A stretch of DNA of 64,000 nt from Ampelocalamus luodianensis (GCA_036346255.1 CM070620.1:56902522-56966521), one strand, 5' to 3'. Counted from the stretch's first letter, positions 1 through 11,045 are shown. Notes: generated by a model from the sequence alone, not told the origin. Program-made: numbers and translations.

Positions 1-121
1 TGAATGCATGACATAACATAATGCATTATAAGTGTAGTATTTGTTTCTTTACTAATTGCAACCTTGTTTGTGTTTGCCGAGTATATCCTTGTTATGTTGT
101 TAACCATGATATGGTGACAGG

Positions 122-1315
122 ATGACAGGACCTACTACTCGTGCGCAAGCGCAACAAGGGAAGGGCATGTCAACTTCCGTGCCCCATTCTCAGGGAGGGC
201 CGACTGAACCTTCCAGCTCTCAGGGTCCGCAAGGTGGTCCCCAGGAAGAGGAGCTTCCTCCACCACCTTCTATGGCCGATGTGCTCATGCAGATTGAGCG
301 CAATCGAATGGGCCAACGCGCATCTGGAGCGGTTGCGCGCAACACTTCTTCACCTGCTGCACCGGTTGTCAGAGCAGGAGGTCACCATGTGCAGGGCAGT
401 CTTGCTGACTTTCAGCAGACTAACCCGCCAGTGTTCTCTAGCTCTCAAGATCCCATGGAAGCTGAGGACTGGCTTCGGACCATTGAGAAAAAGCTATTAA
501 TTGCTCAGTGTTCCGAGAGGGAAAAGGTTCTTTTCGCCAGTTATCAACTTGATGGGCCAGCTAGCATATGGTGGGATAACCTCCTTGCCATTCAGCCTGC
601 TGGACATGTCCCTACTTGGGATGAGTTCGTGGAGGCTTTTCGCGAAGCTCATATTCCTGAAGGAGTCATGATGATCAAGCAACATGAATTCCTCACTCTC
701 AAGCAAGGGCGAAAATCTGTGACCGAATATCTTCATGAGTTCAACTTTCTTGCCAGATATGCCCCTGATGATGTTTCGACTGACCTTCGTCGTCGAAACC
801 GGTTCTTGAATGGGCTATCTGAGGAATTGCAGATGGCTGTAGCTTTGCATGACTTCCGGAATTTCTCTCATTTGGTCAACAAAGCAATTGTGGCCGAGAG
901 TAAGAGCAAGGCTTTGGAGGAGTCACGCAAGAGACAGCGGACTTCTCAGTTTGTTCCTTGTGGCAGTTCGCCAAGACCTCGCATGTGGGTGCCTAGACAA
1001 CCGCGAGCACCAGCTCCATTTGCACCAAGGGCGGCAGTGTTTGCCCCTCGTCCATCCTCTTCCACTAATCAATCAAGGCCTAGTGGAAACCGGCCACCAG
1101 CTGTTGTGACTGTCAGGCCGGGAGTTATATGTTACCATTGTGGGCGTCCAGGGCATTTTGCCAATAAGTGCTATGCCAAGGCTCAAGGGATACCACCTAT
1201 TTCACCTTCCCCAGCTATTGTGCGTTCTGCACCACCTTCCCGATCGTGGTCAAGCGACCACTGTTCGGTTAGTCGTGTGAATCAGACACTCTCGAGGAAG
1301 CAACCGTCACTCTGA
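122..1315 (+). CDS. gag: Gag polyprotein of chromovirus A
   Basis: Structural protein forming the cytoplasmic virus-like particle that packages element RNA. The 397-residue frame opens with a low-complexity Pro/Gln/Ser stretch, followed by the retrotransposon gag core (DPMEAEDWL near residue 110, then the LKQGRKSVTEYLHEFNFLARY block near residue 200). Near residue 340 is a CCHC zinc knuckle, CYHCGRPGHFANKC. The ATG at 122 is the first in frame and matches the start region of related gags in elements C and E. In this lineage gag normally reads through into pol; here the frame is lost near 1270 and stops at 1313-1315, so the last 20 or so residues are out-of-frame sequence. Otherwise intact. 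Confidence 0.9.
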   Translation: MTGPTTRAQAQQGKGMSTSVPHSQGGPTEPSSSQGPQGGPQEEELPPPPSMADVLMQIERNRMGQRASGAVARNTSSPAAPVVRAGGHHVQGSLADFQQTNPPVFSSSQDPMEAEDWLRTIEKKLLIAQCSEREKVLFASYQLDGPASIWWDNLLAIQPAGHVPTWDEFVEAFREAHIPEGVMMIKQHEFLTLKQGRKSVTEYLHEFNFLARYAPDDVSTDLRRRNRFLNGLSEELQMAVALHDFRNFSHLVNKAIVAESKSKALEESRKRQRTSQFVPCGSSPRPRMWVPRQPRAPAPFAPRAAVFAPRPSSSTNQSRPSGNRPPAVVTVRPGVICYHCGRPGHFANKCYAKAQGIPPISPSPAIVRSAPPSRSWSSDHCSVSRVNQTLSRKQPSL

Positions 1316-1328
1316 AGTTGTTCTTGGT

Positions 1329-2640
1329 ATGCTCCTAGTTAATTTCAGATTCTTCTTTGTTTTATTTGATTCCGGAGCATCCCATTCATTTGTTAGTAGG
1401 CAGTTTGCTACTCAACATCAGTTAATTGTGCATCATCTTTATCCACCTCATGTCATTCACTCACCGGGATCTGTCTTTATGACTAATCAAGTCTACCGTA
1501 GTGTCAATATAAATATTGAAGGGGTAGACTTTTGGGCTGATTTGATTGTGATAGATTCTAAAGGGTTGGATGTTATCCTGGGAATGGATTGGTTATCCAA
1601 GAACCATGGGCAAATTAATTGTGCTCACAAATCCATTTCTTTAACTAATGAAAGCGGCACTTCAGTCGTTTTTCAATCCAGGACAGTGGGTTCTCATCTG
1701 TGTGCTCACCAAGTTAATACTACTCCTCCCTTGGAGTTAGTACCAATTGTCTGTGAGTATGTTGATGTCTTTCCTAAAGACCTTCCCGGTTTGGCACCAG
1801 ATCGGGAAGTGGAATTTGTTATTGAACTAGTTCCTGGAACTGCTGCTATATCCAGGAGTCCTTATCGAATGCCTGTCAACAAGTTGGTTGAATTAAAGAC
1901 ACAACTCGGAGAATTGCTTGATAAAGGATTTATTCGACCGAGTTCCTCACCTTGGGGATGCCCGGCGATCTTTGTCAAAAAGAAGGACAATACTTTGCGG
2001 ATGTGTGTAGATTACCGTCCGTTAAATGAGGTTACTATCAAGAACAAGTATCCTTTGCCTCGCATTGATGATCTTTTTGATCAGTTGGTTGGTGCCCGAG
2101 TCTTTTCAAGGTTGATTTGCGGTCGGGCTATCATCAAATTAAGGTTAGAGCTGAGGACATTCCTAAAACAGCTTTCTCTACTCGTTATGGTTTGTACGAG
2201 TATACTGTCATGTCCTTTGGTCTGACCAATGCTCCAGCTTATTTCATGAACCTTATGAATTCGGTGTTCATGGATTTCTTAGATAAGTTCGTTGTCGTGT
2301 TTATTGACGACATCCTTATTTATTCCAAGTCTGATGAAGACCATGAACAACATTTGAGGCTTGTGCTGGAAACACTTCGTAAGCATCGACTGTATGCTCA
2401 GTTCAGCAAGTGTGCCTTCTGGCTTAAACAAGTTGCATTTTTGGGACATGTGTTATCTGAAGGAGGTATTGCTGTCGATCCAAGCAAGGTACAAGATGTA
2501 CTAGATTGGAAGCCTCCCAAGAGTGTCCCTGAGATCCGAAGTTTTCTTGGACTTGCGGGTTATTACCGTAGGTTCATTGAAAATTTCTCCAAAATTGCTG
2601 GACCTCTGACTCAGCTTTTGCAGAAGGAGAAGAAATTTGA
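1329..2640 (+). pseudogene. pol: Chromovirus A pol: protease and reverse transcriptase
   Basis: The aspartic protease is clear: active site FDSGASHSFVS near 1365-1400 and the C-terminal VILGMDWLSKNHGQINC block near 1570-1620. RT follows, with FVKKKDNTLRMCVDYRPLN near 1972-2030, KYPLPRIDDLFDQL and, after a one-base slip near 2105, SGYHQIK, SFGLTNAPAYF and the catalytic FIDDILIYS (2300-2330). RT would copy element RNA into DNA inside the particle. The frame shifts at about 2105, so the frame running from 1329 to 2225 and the one running from 2117 to 2917 are parts of one ancestral reading frame. All RT catalytic aspartates are readable. Confidence 0.9.
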
Positions 2641-3090
2641 ATGGTCACTAAGTGTGAGGAGAGTTTTGACACCGAGAACTCTCTTGACTAAAGCTCCAGT
2701 CCTTACTCTTCCGGATGTTCTTAAGAGCTTTGACATTTATTGTGATGCATCTCGCCATGGACTTGGTTGTGTGCTTATGCAAGAAGGCCGAGTTGTGGCA
2801 TATGCATCTCGGCAGTTGCGCCCTCATGAAGTGAATTATTCTACTCATGATTTGGAATTGGCTGCCGTAGTCCATGCATTGAAGATTTGGCGACATTACC
2901 TTCTCGTGTCGTTGTGAGATCTATCACGATCATAAAGCACAAGTACATATTCACTCAAGCTGATTTGAATATGAGACAAAGAAGATGGCTTGAATTGATC
3001 AAGGACTACGACATGGGTATTCATTATCACCCAGGCAAAGCCAATGTTGTGGCAGACGCTTTAAGCAGAAAGTCACAATGCAACTGCACA
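2641..3090 (+). pseudogene. pol: Chromovirus A pol: RNase H domain
   Basis: RNase H removes the RNA strand during reverse transcription. FDIYCDASRHGLGCVLMQEG near 2730-2790 holds the first catalytic Asp; YASRQLRPHEVNYSTHDLEL follows and carries the acidic residue of the second motif. The domain finishes in another frame from about 2917: TQADLNMRQRRWLELIKDYD and GKANVVADALSRKS, ending near 3075. A local pair of slips at 2650-2680 garbles the connection upstream. The domain is complete but split across two frames. Confidence 0.85.
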
Positions 3091-4520
3091 TTTTCCCTAC
3101 CTGCGGCCAAAGACTTGTGTGCTGATTTTCAGCACCTAAATCTTGAATTGGTGGGAAAAGGTTTTCTCGCTGCATTACAAGTGGAGCCGACATTAGAATC
3201 TCAGATTCTTGAGGCCCAGAAAACTGATGCCGAGGTAGCCGAAATCAAGGAAAACTTGAAAGCGGGTAAAGCCAACGAGTTTTCTGAAGATGATCGCGGT
3301 ATGATTCGATATCGCAATCGTTTGGTAGTACCTGCGGATCCTCAATTGAAGAGTCTAATTCTCAGAGAGTCTCATAATTCCAAGTTTTCTCTACATCCTG
3401 GAAGTACCAAGATGTATCAAGATTTAAAGAAAACATTTTGGTGGAGCCAAATGAAGAGGCAAATTGCTCAGTATGTTGCTGAATGCGATATTTGCCAAAG
3501 GGTTAAAGCTGAACATCTAAAGCCAGCTGGTACCCTTCAGCCTTTGCCTATTCCACAGTGGAAGTCGGAAGAGATCAGTATGGATTTTGTTACTGGTCTT
3601 CCCAAGACTTCCAATGGATTCGATGCCATTTGGGTAATCATCGACCGTTTGACAAAGGTGGCTCATTTTATTCCGGTCAAAACCATCTTCAGTGGCAAGC
3701 AGCTAGCAGAGCTTTATATTGCTAGAATTGTTTGTCTTCATGGTGTTCCCAAGGTCATTGTTTCGATCGTGGCCTCGGTTACTTCCCACTTTTGGAATTG
3801 TCTTCATCAAGCTATGGGAACTGAACTCTCTTTCAGTACTGCTTATCATCCTCAAACTAGTGGTCAAACTGAGAGAGTGAACCAAGTGATGAAAGATCTT
3901 CTTCGAGCCTATGTGCTATCCTATAGCAAAGACTGGGAGAAATCTTTGCCATATGTGGAATTTTCCTACAATAATAGCTACCAAGCAAGTATTCAAATGT
4001 CACCTTTTGAAGCCTTGTATGGGAGAGCTTGTAGACCCCTTTGAATTGTTAAGTGCGTGAAAGATCATTCTATGGTCGGACTTGGTAAAGGAAGCGAAAG
4101 AGCAAGTTAAATGCGATTCGAGATTGTTTGAAAACTGCTCAGTCTCGTCAGAAGAGCTATGCTGATCATCGTCGTCGTGAATTAAGCTTTGAGGTAGATG
4201 ATCATGTCTATCTTAAAGTATCACCGATGAAAGGTACTCATCGTTTTCAGGTGAAAGGAAAGCTCGCACCTCGTTATATCGGACCCTTCCGAATCATTGC
4301 AAAGCGAGGAGCTGTAGCTTATCAATTGGAACTACCTGAATCCCTCTCAGCAGTGCATGATACTTTTCATGTGTCTCAATTGAAGAAATGCCTTCGTGTT
4401 CCTATTGAGGCAAGCGCTATGAGCATCTTGATCTCCAACGACCTTTCCTATCAAGAGCAACGATGCGTATCCTCGACACAATGGAGCGCAGGACAAGAAA
4501 TCGTCTTGTCAAGTTCTTGA
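3091..4520 (+). pseudogene. pol: Chromovirus A pol: integrase
   Basis: Integrase inserts the cDNA into the host genome. The HHCC zinc motif is visible (HPGSTKMYQ... CDICQRVKAEH, 3390-3515). The core has the first Asp in ISMDFVTGLP near 3575-3600 and the Glu in the TERVNQV block near 3865-3885. The second catalytic Asp, expected in a VSDRG block near 3765, is missing from the frame: the reading is VSIVAS because a base is lost at an expected TCAGAT and regained a few bases later. The frame stops at 4042-4044 and resumes at 4128 with SYADHRRRELSFEVDDHVYL and the GKLAPRYIGPFRII block of the C-terminal domain, running to 4520. Confidence 0.88.
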
Positions 4521-4612
4521 AAATTCGATGGGCTAATCATTACGAAGATGAAGCCACTTGGGAGCGTGAAGATCTGATGCAGATTGAGCACCCCCATCTT
4601 TTTGTTGTTTAG
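4478..4612 (+). pseudogene. pol: Chromovirus A chromodomain
   Basis: Downstream of integrase, in a different frame from the preceding segment, the sequence reads RNRLVKFLKIRWANHYEDEA then TWEREDLMQIEHPHLF and stops at 4610-4612. Chromodomains at this position define chromoviruses and are thought to guide integration toward marked chromatin. The aromatic and acidic residues of the fold are recognisable, although the segment is short and joined by a frameshift near 4480. Confidence 0.8.
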
Positions 4613-4818
4613 AATTTTCCTTTGAATCAAGAAAGGAAAGTTTAAACAAAGCAATGTAATCAAGCTGTAATAATAACACTATGTTATTATGCAAAGTCCT
4701 TCTTTACTATCTTTGAAGGAAATCAAGACAACAGATGTTGAATTTCCTTATAAATCAGTTCAGTTTCACTTTCTCCTAACCTTTAACTTGCTCCAAATCT
4801 CGGGGACGAGATTTTCTT

Positions 4819-4832
4819 AAGGGGGGTAGGTT
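4819..4832 (+). other. Polypurine tract of chromovirus A
   Basis: AAGGGGGGTAGG followed by TT immediately precedes the TGTAACAGCCCC start of the 3' LTR. Purine runs at this position prime plus-strand DNA synthesis. The same arrangement occurs at the 3' ends of D, C and E. Confidence 0.85.
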
Positions 4833-5502
4833 TGTAACAGCCCCAATTTTATAAACAGTAATGGGACACTGTTCATGATATTACTGTTCATAATTAACAG
4901 TTTGGAATTGCTGTTACCAACTAAAACTTTCCTTTTTAGCCAAAATCCAAAAGCTCATTTGAAATCTCAAAGGAAATACAAGATAAACCTTGTATTATGA
5001 CTGGGAAGTATTTTCCTTAAAGCCTAAATAGATTATCTTGACTAAAAATAATTTTTGTTGAATTTTTAGAAATTATTTTGGCTTAAAGAAAAATATTTAC
5101 CTTTAAATAAACATTTTCGGGTTAGGATAATTATTTATGTAATTTACAAAGTGATAATGTGATTTTAAAATTTATTTGGGAAATATATCATCCCAGTAGC
5201 CTCCAGTAAAAATTTCATGATTTTACAAATTTATTTGCTATTTTTAAAAGCTCAGTCAAACCTTTTAAGCATTTGAATGGGTTCTGGTCAACTAACCTGG
5301 TCTGAACCTAAACCTAGCACTGTAGCGACTCGAGCCACGTGGTTGAGTCCAACTCGGTGCACTGGTCCGGCCCTGTCACGCTCCGGCGCGAGCCCAATCC
5401 CCTCGCGCACTGTGAGCCGTCGATCTTCCATCGAACGGGCGAGGCTACGCTGCCACGCGAGCTGTCCACGTGTGCGCCCTAATTTCCACCGTCGGATCTT
5501 AA
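4833..5502 (+). repeat. Chromovirus A 3' LTR, first part (U3)
   Basis: Begins TGTAACAGCCCCAATTTTAT directly after the polypurine tract. AT-rich U3 sequence grades into a GC-richer stretch near 5300. It is cut at 5502 by element 2 and continues at 14918. No coding content; short frames here are not conserved. Confidence 0.85.
5498..5502. repeat. Left target-site duplication of element 2 (CTTAA)
   Basis: CTTAA directly precedes the TG of element 2 and is repeated exactly after its terminal CA at 14913-14917. Confidence 0.92.
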
Positions 5503-5706
5503 TGTAATATTCCGAAAAGCGAAAAGTCGGTTGTTGTGGAGAGTAGTTTTAGTATTCATGAGCAAAGACCTTAAGTAACTTGTTAAACCAGGATTTTTAG
5601 GGGAAATTGTCGGTTCACGGCAACTGGGCACAGGCCAAGGCCCATGAGGCTTGGCCGGCCAAGGGGAGGGGGCACCCTTTCCTCTCCCCAAACCCTAGCC
5701 GATTCA

Positions 5707-5921
5707 GCCCCCTCCATCCCTTGCGCCGCCTCTCCCCTCTCCCCACCTCCCCACCTCTCCACCTCCCTTCCACCCTCCTTGCACCTCCTTTTCCCCATTG
5801 TTGCTGTCCAAGAAGGAGGAAGAAGATCCTTGGGTGGCCGGCCAAGAAGGAGGAGAAAAGGGAAGAAAAAGGAGAAGAGAAGGGAAGAGAAAGAAAGAAG
5901 AAAGAAGAGGGAGAAGAAGGA
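5707..5921 (+). other. Paired pyrimidine-rich and 78-nt uninterrupted purine tract in LTR
   Basis: 5707-5797 is almost all C and T; 5844-5921 is an unbroken 78-base purine run. The same pair occurs in the 3' LTR and, inverted, in the related solo LTR at 19194-21506. Confidence 0.9.
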
Positions 5922-6993
5922 TTCGCAGCGGGGCGTGGTGGTCGTCATCCCGCTGCGTGCTCTCGTCGTTTCGGCAAGGGTAACCCGTGGTTCTTTGTTT
6001 TAGGTCTTTTTCTAGTTGTTTCATTTTCGGGTGCCAGTTCGTCGGTATTCTGCAGCAGTGAATATCGTTGTTTTTTATTAGGTTATGGGCAGATTTGGGT
6101 CTGGGTGTCTCCTAGAAAGTTGTAGATATCGTAGTTACCTTTCATTGCCGACAAGAATCAAGTCGTTTGGACTTCGGTAGCCAAAGTTATGATTTTCTAG
6201 TGTTAGTAGGTTTCTGGTGGGTGACAGATTGGACAGAGGCTAATTAACCTGACCTAAACACATGGTTAGAGGAGTTTCCAGAGGGTCTCACCATAACGAA
6301 AAATGAGGCTAATCCTCTTAGCTTTCAGGAAAACTAAAGATCACTAAATTTGGACGAACGTAGAGAAAGTTATGATAGTTTCTATGTCGCTGTCCAGAAA
6401 CCCGACAGGAAATGTTTGCTCTGATTAAATGGATTGGTAGGGCTAGAAGATGGCCGAATCAGAGGGTCACCCCAACTAGGTTTATTTAGGCAATTCAATT
6501 ATCTTTCCAGAAAGTCCAAGATCATCCTATTTGGACTCTCGAGCAGAAAGTTATGAATTTTTGAATTCTGCTGTCTGCAGTGGGCGATCGCAAGAAAATT
6601 AGAAAAGTTAGAAATGTTAAAAAGTTAGCGATTTTCAATTGTGATGTTATGTATGATTTTGGTCCATTATGCTAGTCTTAGTTTGGGGTTATATTCTTGT
6701 CCAGTGTGGCGAGATCCCAAAGGCAGCACCCACTACGCGTCCGCCGTTTTAAATGCGGTTGAGGCAAGTATTCGGGTTAAATGAAATTTCTGTTGTATGT
6801 CATGATTGAGTTGTGAATTGTTATTATTGTCATGTGGAAGTAACGTTGAGATGTCCTAGAGATGATGATGATTGCATATTATGACTGTGGTTATTTGATA
6901 ATGCTACCGTTTACATGATTAAAGTTTATATTGAAAACTGTTGAATGAAAAGGAATAGATGTTATATTCATGCATATTTTGAGCATCTTTGAA

Positions 6994-7217
6994 ACTTGGT
7001 CGGTGGTGACCAAGTGATTGAGTTGAGGTCCTGTCGAGCAATGACGAGCTTGAGGTCCCACATTTATGAATGTGGGCAATACGTCTGAGGTCCCGACATT
7101 TTGATGACGGGCAAAGGTCCCTATACAAGTTGATGTATAGGCTCTTGGTCCCTGTGCGGAGGGCACGAGCATGGGTATCCATTGACGGATGAATACCCGC
7201 ATTACCGGTAAAATGCG
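6994..7217 (+). other. Array of short hairpins in element 2 5' LTR
   Basis: Consecutive inverted repeats, stem arms in order: ACTTGGTC/GACCAAGT (6994-7015), a weak CCTGTC pair (7030-7048), CCCACATT/AATGTGGG (7057-7076), CCCGACAT/ATGACGGG with one mismatch (7092-7111), CCTATAC/GTATAGG (7120-7141), GTGC/GCAC (7154-7166), GGGTAT/ATACCC (7173-7198) and CGCATT/AATGCG around ACCGGT (7198-7217). Spacers often contain GAGGTCC or GGTCC. Confidence 0.88.
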
Positions 7218-7774
7218 TAAAGAGATAAAGAACAAATAGTGCATAGCATTATCATTGCATTTTCTTTGATATTTTGTAATGCCATGAATGATGTTGGCCA
7301 AAGATGTTTATACTATGTTGTCCTTATGATCATGTAACCTTGTTGATACTTGCTGAGTCCTATGGCTCACCCTTGCTTTGTTTTGATATAGGTACTTCTG
7401 GTAAAGACGTCATGCATGGGCGGGAGTAGATGATTGGAAAGCACACACTACCTCACATCATTAATACATTTGTTACTTTAGTTTCACACAAGAATAAATA
7501 GATTGCTGAGAGACACTCATGGTGGTTTTATGATTCTGATTGATGGAATAGTTACGGTTGTGAGAATGATGTTATTTGATTACATTCAGATGAATGTCTT
7601 TTATGCATGGATGAGTTGGATTATGAAATTATTGATAAATGCTATGTTTACTTGTTAGAAACTTATTATTATTGATTATACAAAGGAGATTCTGTCGAAA
7701 ATTTTGTAAACTTGTTCTAGTTGTAATTAGTTTTGGTAGCATTCCAGGCTCGTTCTGAGTTGGGGTGTTACAGT

Positions 7775-7786
7775 TGGTATCAGAGC
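7775..7786 (+). other. Primer-binding site of element 2 (tRNA-iMet type)
   Basis: TGGTATCAGAGC, two bases after the LTR terminal CA, is the standard sequence complementary to the 3' end of plant initiator Met tRNA, which primes minus-strand synthesis. Confidence 0.93.
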
Positions 7787-7959
7787 GGGCTGTAGGTCCG
7801 CGGGCATCGAAATATTAATTTTGACACACTAAGCACAATAGGTGGGATTGGGTTTTCTTTTGCATTGCACAACGCTATTGTCATTGTATGTTTATTCTTG
7901 AATTTTGGTTCTAGTTAATCTTACGCTTATTGTGGGTAGTTTCGTTGTGTTGTTCTTAG

Positions 7960-9290
7960 ATGGCAAGAGGCAGAGGTCGTGGTGGCGGCGGCGGTGCAGG
8001 CGAGGCCGTGCAACGCCCCGCCGAAGTTCGAACTCAGTGGTGGTGAAGCTAGTCTGCGAGTCGAGAGGAAGAGGTTGCCTCGGCGACTCACGGGGATCGA
8101 GCTCCTCCGGTATTCGGTTCTGTCCCAATGGTGGCCCCAGCGGTGGTACCCGCGGCGATTACTATGGGGCGCATCGGTGAAACGCTCTGCGCCTTGACAC
8201 TTTTGATGGTTTGGGCACTCCGGTGGATGCGCCAGCGGCTGCGTCACATGGAGAGGCACTTTGGTGCTTTGGGGATGTCGCCGAGTTGAGGGCGCGGTTT
8301 GTGGCATTTCGGCAAAGGGCAGCGGACATCCGGTGGGAGGGAGTCTTGGCAGCTAGGGCGGCCGCTCATGGCCTGTTACATGGGAAGTGTTTGTGGAAAC
8401 GATTTGGAGGAGGTTTTATCGGCATCTTTTGTGGGAGGATGGAAGTCTCGTTGCGAGCTACAAGCGAGGTAAGATGTCAATGTCGGAGTATGAAGCGGGT
8501 TTTAACAACTTGATCCGCTTTGTCTGGCGGTGGCAACAGATGAGGCGAAAAAGGCTAAGAGGTTTCGTAGGGGCTCAGCAGGGAGTTCCACGAGTTTTGG
8601 GAGCGCTAAATTGCGTGATTTTAGCTCCACTGGTAGAACAAGCCGGGGCATGGAGCTAGAGATGCGGCTTGGGAGGATCTACAGTGCAGGAGGTACCATG
8701 GTTCGAGATGGAGCTAGTGGCAGCGGAAGAAGAATTTTGGAGGAGGAAGTGGGTCATCTCTGACCGGTTCCAAGAAGTTCAAGGGCGTGAAATTCCTTCA
8801 AGTCCGAGAACCACAAGGCCACGAGACATCTTTACTTCGGATCGCAGTGAGTGGGCCTAGGTTGCGCCATTCGAGCGGGGTATGAAATGTTTCAAGTGTG
8901 GCAATGAGCATCGGGCGTCAGTGTTCTTGGTCGGGATCTTGTCGCCACTGTGGTCGGAGGGCCACAAGGCATTGGTTTGTCGGCGGAATCCGCGGTATTA
9001 TCAAATGGGAACGAGAACCAGCGTCGGCACGAGCGGCGGCGTCTTCGCGAGTCGATTCGGATGTTAGCAGCCACACCTACTCGGTCTTGGGTCACCCCCA
9101 CCTATTTTCAGCATCACGGAGGATGCGCGCCGGTACTTTTGGCCACCAGTGCCTTGGCCGTTTCTGTCCCAGTGCCTTGGCACCTCCTGCGATTGCGCGC
9201 CCCTTCTCGGGTGTCGAGTTCCTACCGCACCAGCAGATAGCAGCGATTTCCTATGCCATGCCGACGGCAGAGTCGGCGGTCGTCTGATGT
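7960..9290 (+). pseudogene. gag: Element 2 gag remnant
   Basis: An ATG at 7960 opens a basic, glycine-rich N-terminus (MARGRGRGGGGGAGE), which fits the gag start position after the leader. The frame breaks within about 100 bases and gag-like sequence is scattered over three frames. Near 8882-8990 two CCHC knuckles can be pieced out across frames: CFKC followed by HRA, and CRHCGR with GHKALVC. Nucleocapsid knuckles bind element RNA. The Arg-Gly-rich start resembles RGG RNA-binding tails; that is inference. Not translatable as it stands. Confidence 0.7.
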
Positions 9291-9720
9291 GGTGACAGTG
9301 CGCTCTTAGTGGACTCGATGGAGGCTTATGTTCTTTTGATTCAGAGCTACTTTCTCTTTTGTATCTTTAGAGTTTGCTAGTCGGGCCAATTTGAGTATGC
9401 GATCTTTATCTCGATCGATTGTAGTCAATTCTCTGGTGGAATTCTTGCTAGCTCCACATCGATCAGGTTGTGTGATCTCATTGGATGGGAAGACTTCATT
9501 GCTAATTTAATGGTCCGAAAATGGAGCCATTTGATGTTATTTTGGGTATGGACTGGTTGCATAGTTTTCGGCGATTATATCATGCTTTTGGAAGACAATA
9601 ACTCTGCTGGCACCTTAGGTCATGAGGTGGTTTTTCGGTGGTGCCCTTCCTACTCCCTTTGCGTGTTGGCTAGTCTGTTTCCGTGGCGAATTGCGAAGAG
9701 TGGATTTCTTTGTCTCTAAT
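9291..9720 (+). pseudogene. pol: Element 2 protease remnant
   Basis: Only the C-terminal landmark of the retroviral-type protease is easy to read: FDVILGMDWLHSF at about 9532-9573. The active-site DSG region upstream, near 9310-9340, is frame-shifted and only partly recognisable (GTGGACTCGATGG). The segment sits between gag knuckles and RT as expected. Confidence 0.65.
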
Positions 9721-9859
9721 TGGGAAGCCAAGTTCTTCTTTGGCTTGAGTTGGTTCCGGTGGTTCGGGAGTTCTTAGATGTTTTCCAGCGAGTTGCGGGG
9801 ATGCCCCTCCTCGTCCCGTGGAGTTTGGATTGATTTGATACCGAGCTCAACGGTTTCCA

Positions 9860-10560
9860 TGACCCGTCATGTCTGGCGCGTCCATTCGGGAGGAATTAAA
9901 GAAACAGCTTGGATGATCTAAGCGAAAGATCTTATTCGACCTAGTGTGTCTCCGTGGGAGCTCGGTATTGTTTACCAAGAAGAAGGATGGTAGTTGGCGT
10001 ATGTGTATCGATTATCGTGCTCTTAACCAGCTGACCATCAAGAATAAATATCCTTTGCCTCGCATTGAAGACTTATTTGATCAGTTGAGAGGGGCAAAGG
10101 TGTTTTCAAAGATAGATCTTGATCGAGTTACAACCAAATTCGGTCAGAGGAGGATATTGAGAAAACGCGTTCTCCACAAGGTATGGGCACTTTGAGTTCA
10201 AAGTTATGTCTTTTGGACTAACAAATGCCCCTGCTGTTTTTATGGAAACTATGAACAGGATACTGCATGAGTATCTGGATGATTTTGTCGTAGTTTTTAT
10301 TGATGATATTTTGATCTATTCAAAGACGAAGTGGATCATGGCGTCATCGAGGTTGGTGTTGGAAACACTAAGAGAAAATAGGTTCTATGCCAAGTTCAAA
10401 AGTGCGAGTTACGGATGTCCGAAGTGGGATTTACGGGCATATTATCAATGATAAAGGTATATCGATCGATCCAGGAAAATTTCCACGGTGGTTGAATGGG
10501 CAAGACCGACCAATGTCAAGGAAGTGAGAAGTTTTCGGGTATGGCGAGCTATTACGGCGT
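9860..10560 (+). pseudogene. pol: Element 2 reverse transcriptase remnant
   Basis: RT motifs lie in two neighbouring frames. One, 9944-10195, carries LFTKKKDGSWRMCIDYRALN, NKYPLPRIEDLFDQLRGAKV and FSKIDLD. The second, 10206-10451, begins MSFGLTNAPAVFMETMNRIL and contains the catalytic FVVVFIDDILIYSK near 10284-10325. The substrate-contact block between them (expected SGYHQ) is degraded. The FMETMNRILHEYLDDF wording differs from the FMNLMNSVFM of elements A, C and D, so this is another chromovirus family. Confidence 0.85.
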
Positions 10561-11045
10561 TTTGTGCAAGATTTCTCCATCATTGCAAAGCCGTTGTCGA
10601 GCTCACTCGAGAAAGATGTGAAGTTTTGTGGGGCGATGATTGTGAGCACGCTTTCGGACTTTGAAGGAAAAGTTGGTGGCTGCTCGGTTCTTACTATTCA
10701 CGAGCACAGAAGCGATTCACGGTGTACTCGATGCATCTTGAGTTGGTTTGGGTTGTGTGCTCATGCAGGGCGGAAGGTTACGGCTTATGCGTCTAGGCAG
10801 TGAAGAAGCATGGCGAACTATCCAACTCATGATTTAGAATTGGCTGCGATAGTGTTCGCCTTGAAGCTTTGGAGGCATTATCTTTATGGCGAATCTTGTG
10901 ATATCTTTACGATCACAAGAGTCTTAAGTACATTTTACAGAGGATTTGAATCTAAGGCAGAAGATGGTTAGAGCTGATCAAAGATTATGATCTCACAATT
11001 CGATCATCTGGCAAAGCTAACGTGGTGGTGATGCTCTTAGTCGCA
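10561..11045 (+). pseudogene. pol: Element 2 RNase H remnant
   Basis: Recognisable pieces are YASRQ, a stop at 10801-10803, then NYPTHDLELAAIVFALKLWR around 10820-10872, a standard chromovirus RNase H block. The catalytic Asp block upstream near 10720-10760 (DASxxGLGCVLMQ in relatives) is split by frameshifts. Confidence 0.75.

Larger units (their letters stand above)
5503..7772 (+). repeat. Element 2 5' LTR
   Basis: Opens TGTAATATTCCGAAAAGCG and closes GAGTTGGGGTGTTACA. Contents in order: an AT-moderate start, a pyrimidine-rich then purine-rich pair (5707-5921), about 1 kb of mixed sequence, a hairpin array (6994-7217), the TGAGTCC/GGCTCA hairpin (7354-7369) and the terminal segment. Frames within the purine and pyrimidine tracts are low-complexity artefacts. 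I could not place a convincing TATA box. Confidence 0.93.

Noticed and set aside
1270..1330. Programmed frameshift between gag and pol of A
   Set aside because: Related elements here read gag-pol in one frame and no slippery site or conserved shift is seen; many other random slips occur in the same element.
4520..4832. An env-like gene between integrase and the 3' LTR
   Set aside because: The space in A is under 250 bases after the chromodomain and has no open frame; the same is true for C, E and element 2.
5583..6125. Frames of 60-172 residues on both strands in the purine and pyrimidine tracts of element 2's LTR
   Set aside because: Low-complexity Lys/Glu/Arg or Pro/Ser/Leu products explained by base composition; not conserved in frame between the LTRs.
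7770..7790. TGGTATCAGAGC as part of a tRNA gene
   Set aside because: Only the 12-base complement of a tRNA 3' end is present, right after an LTR end: a primer-binding site.
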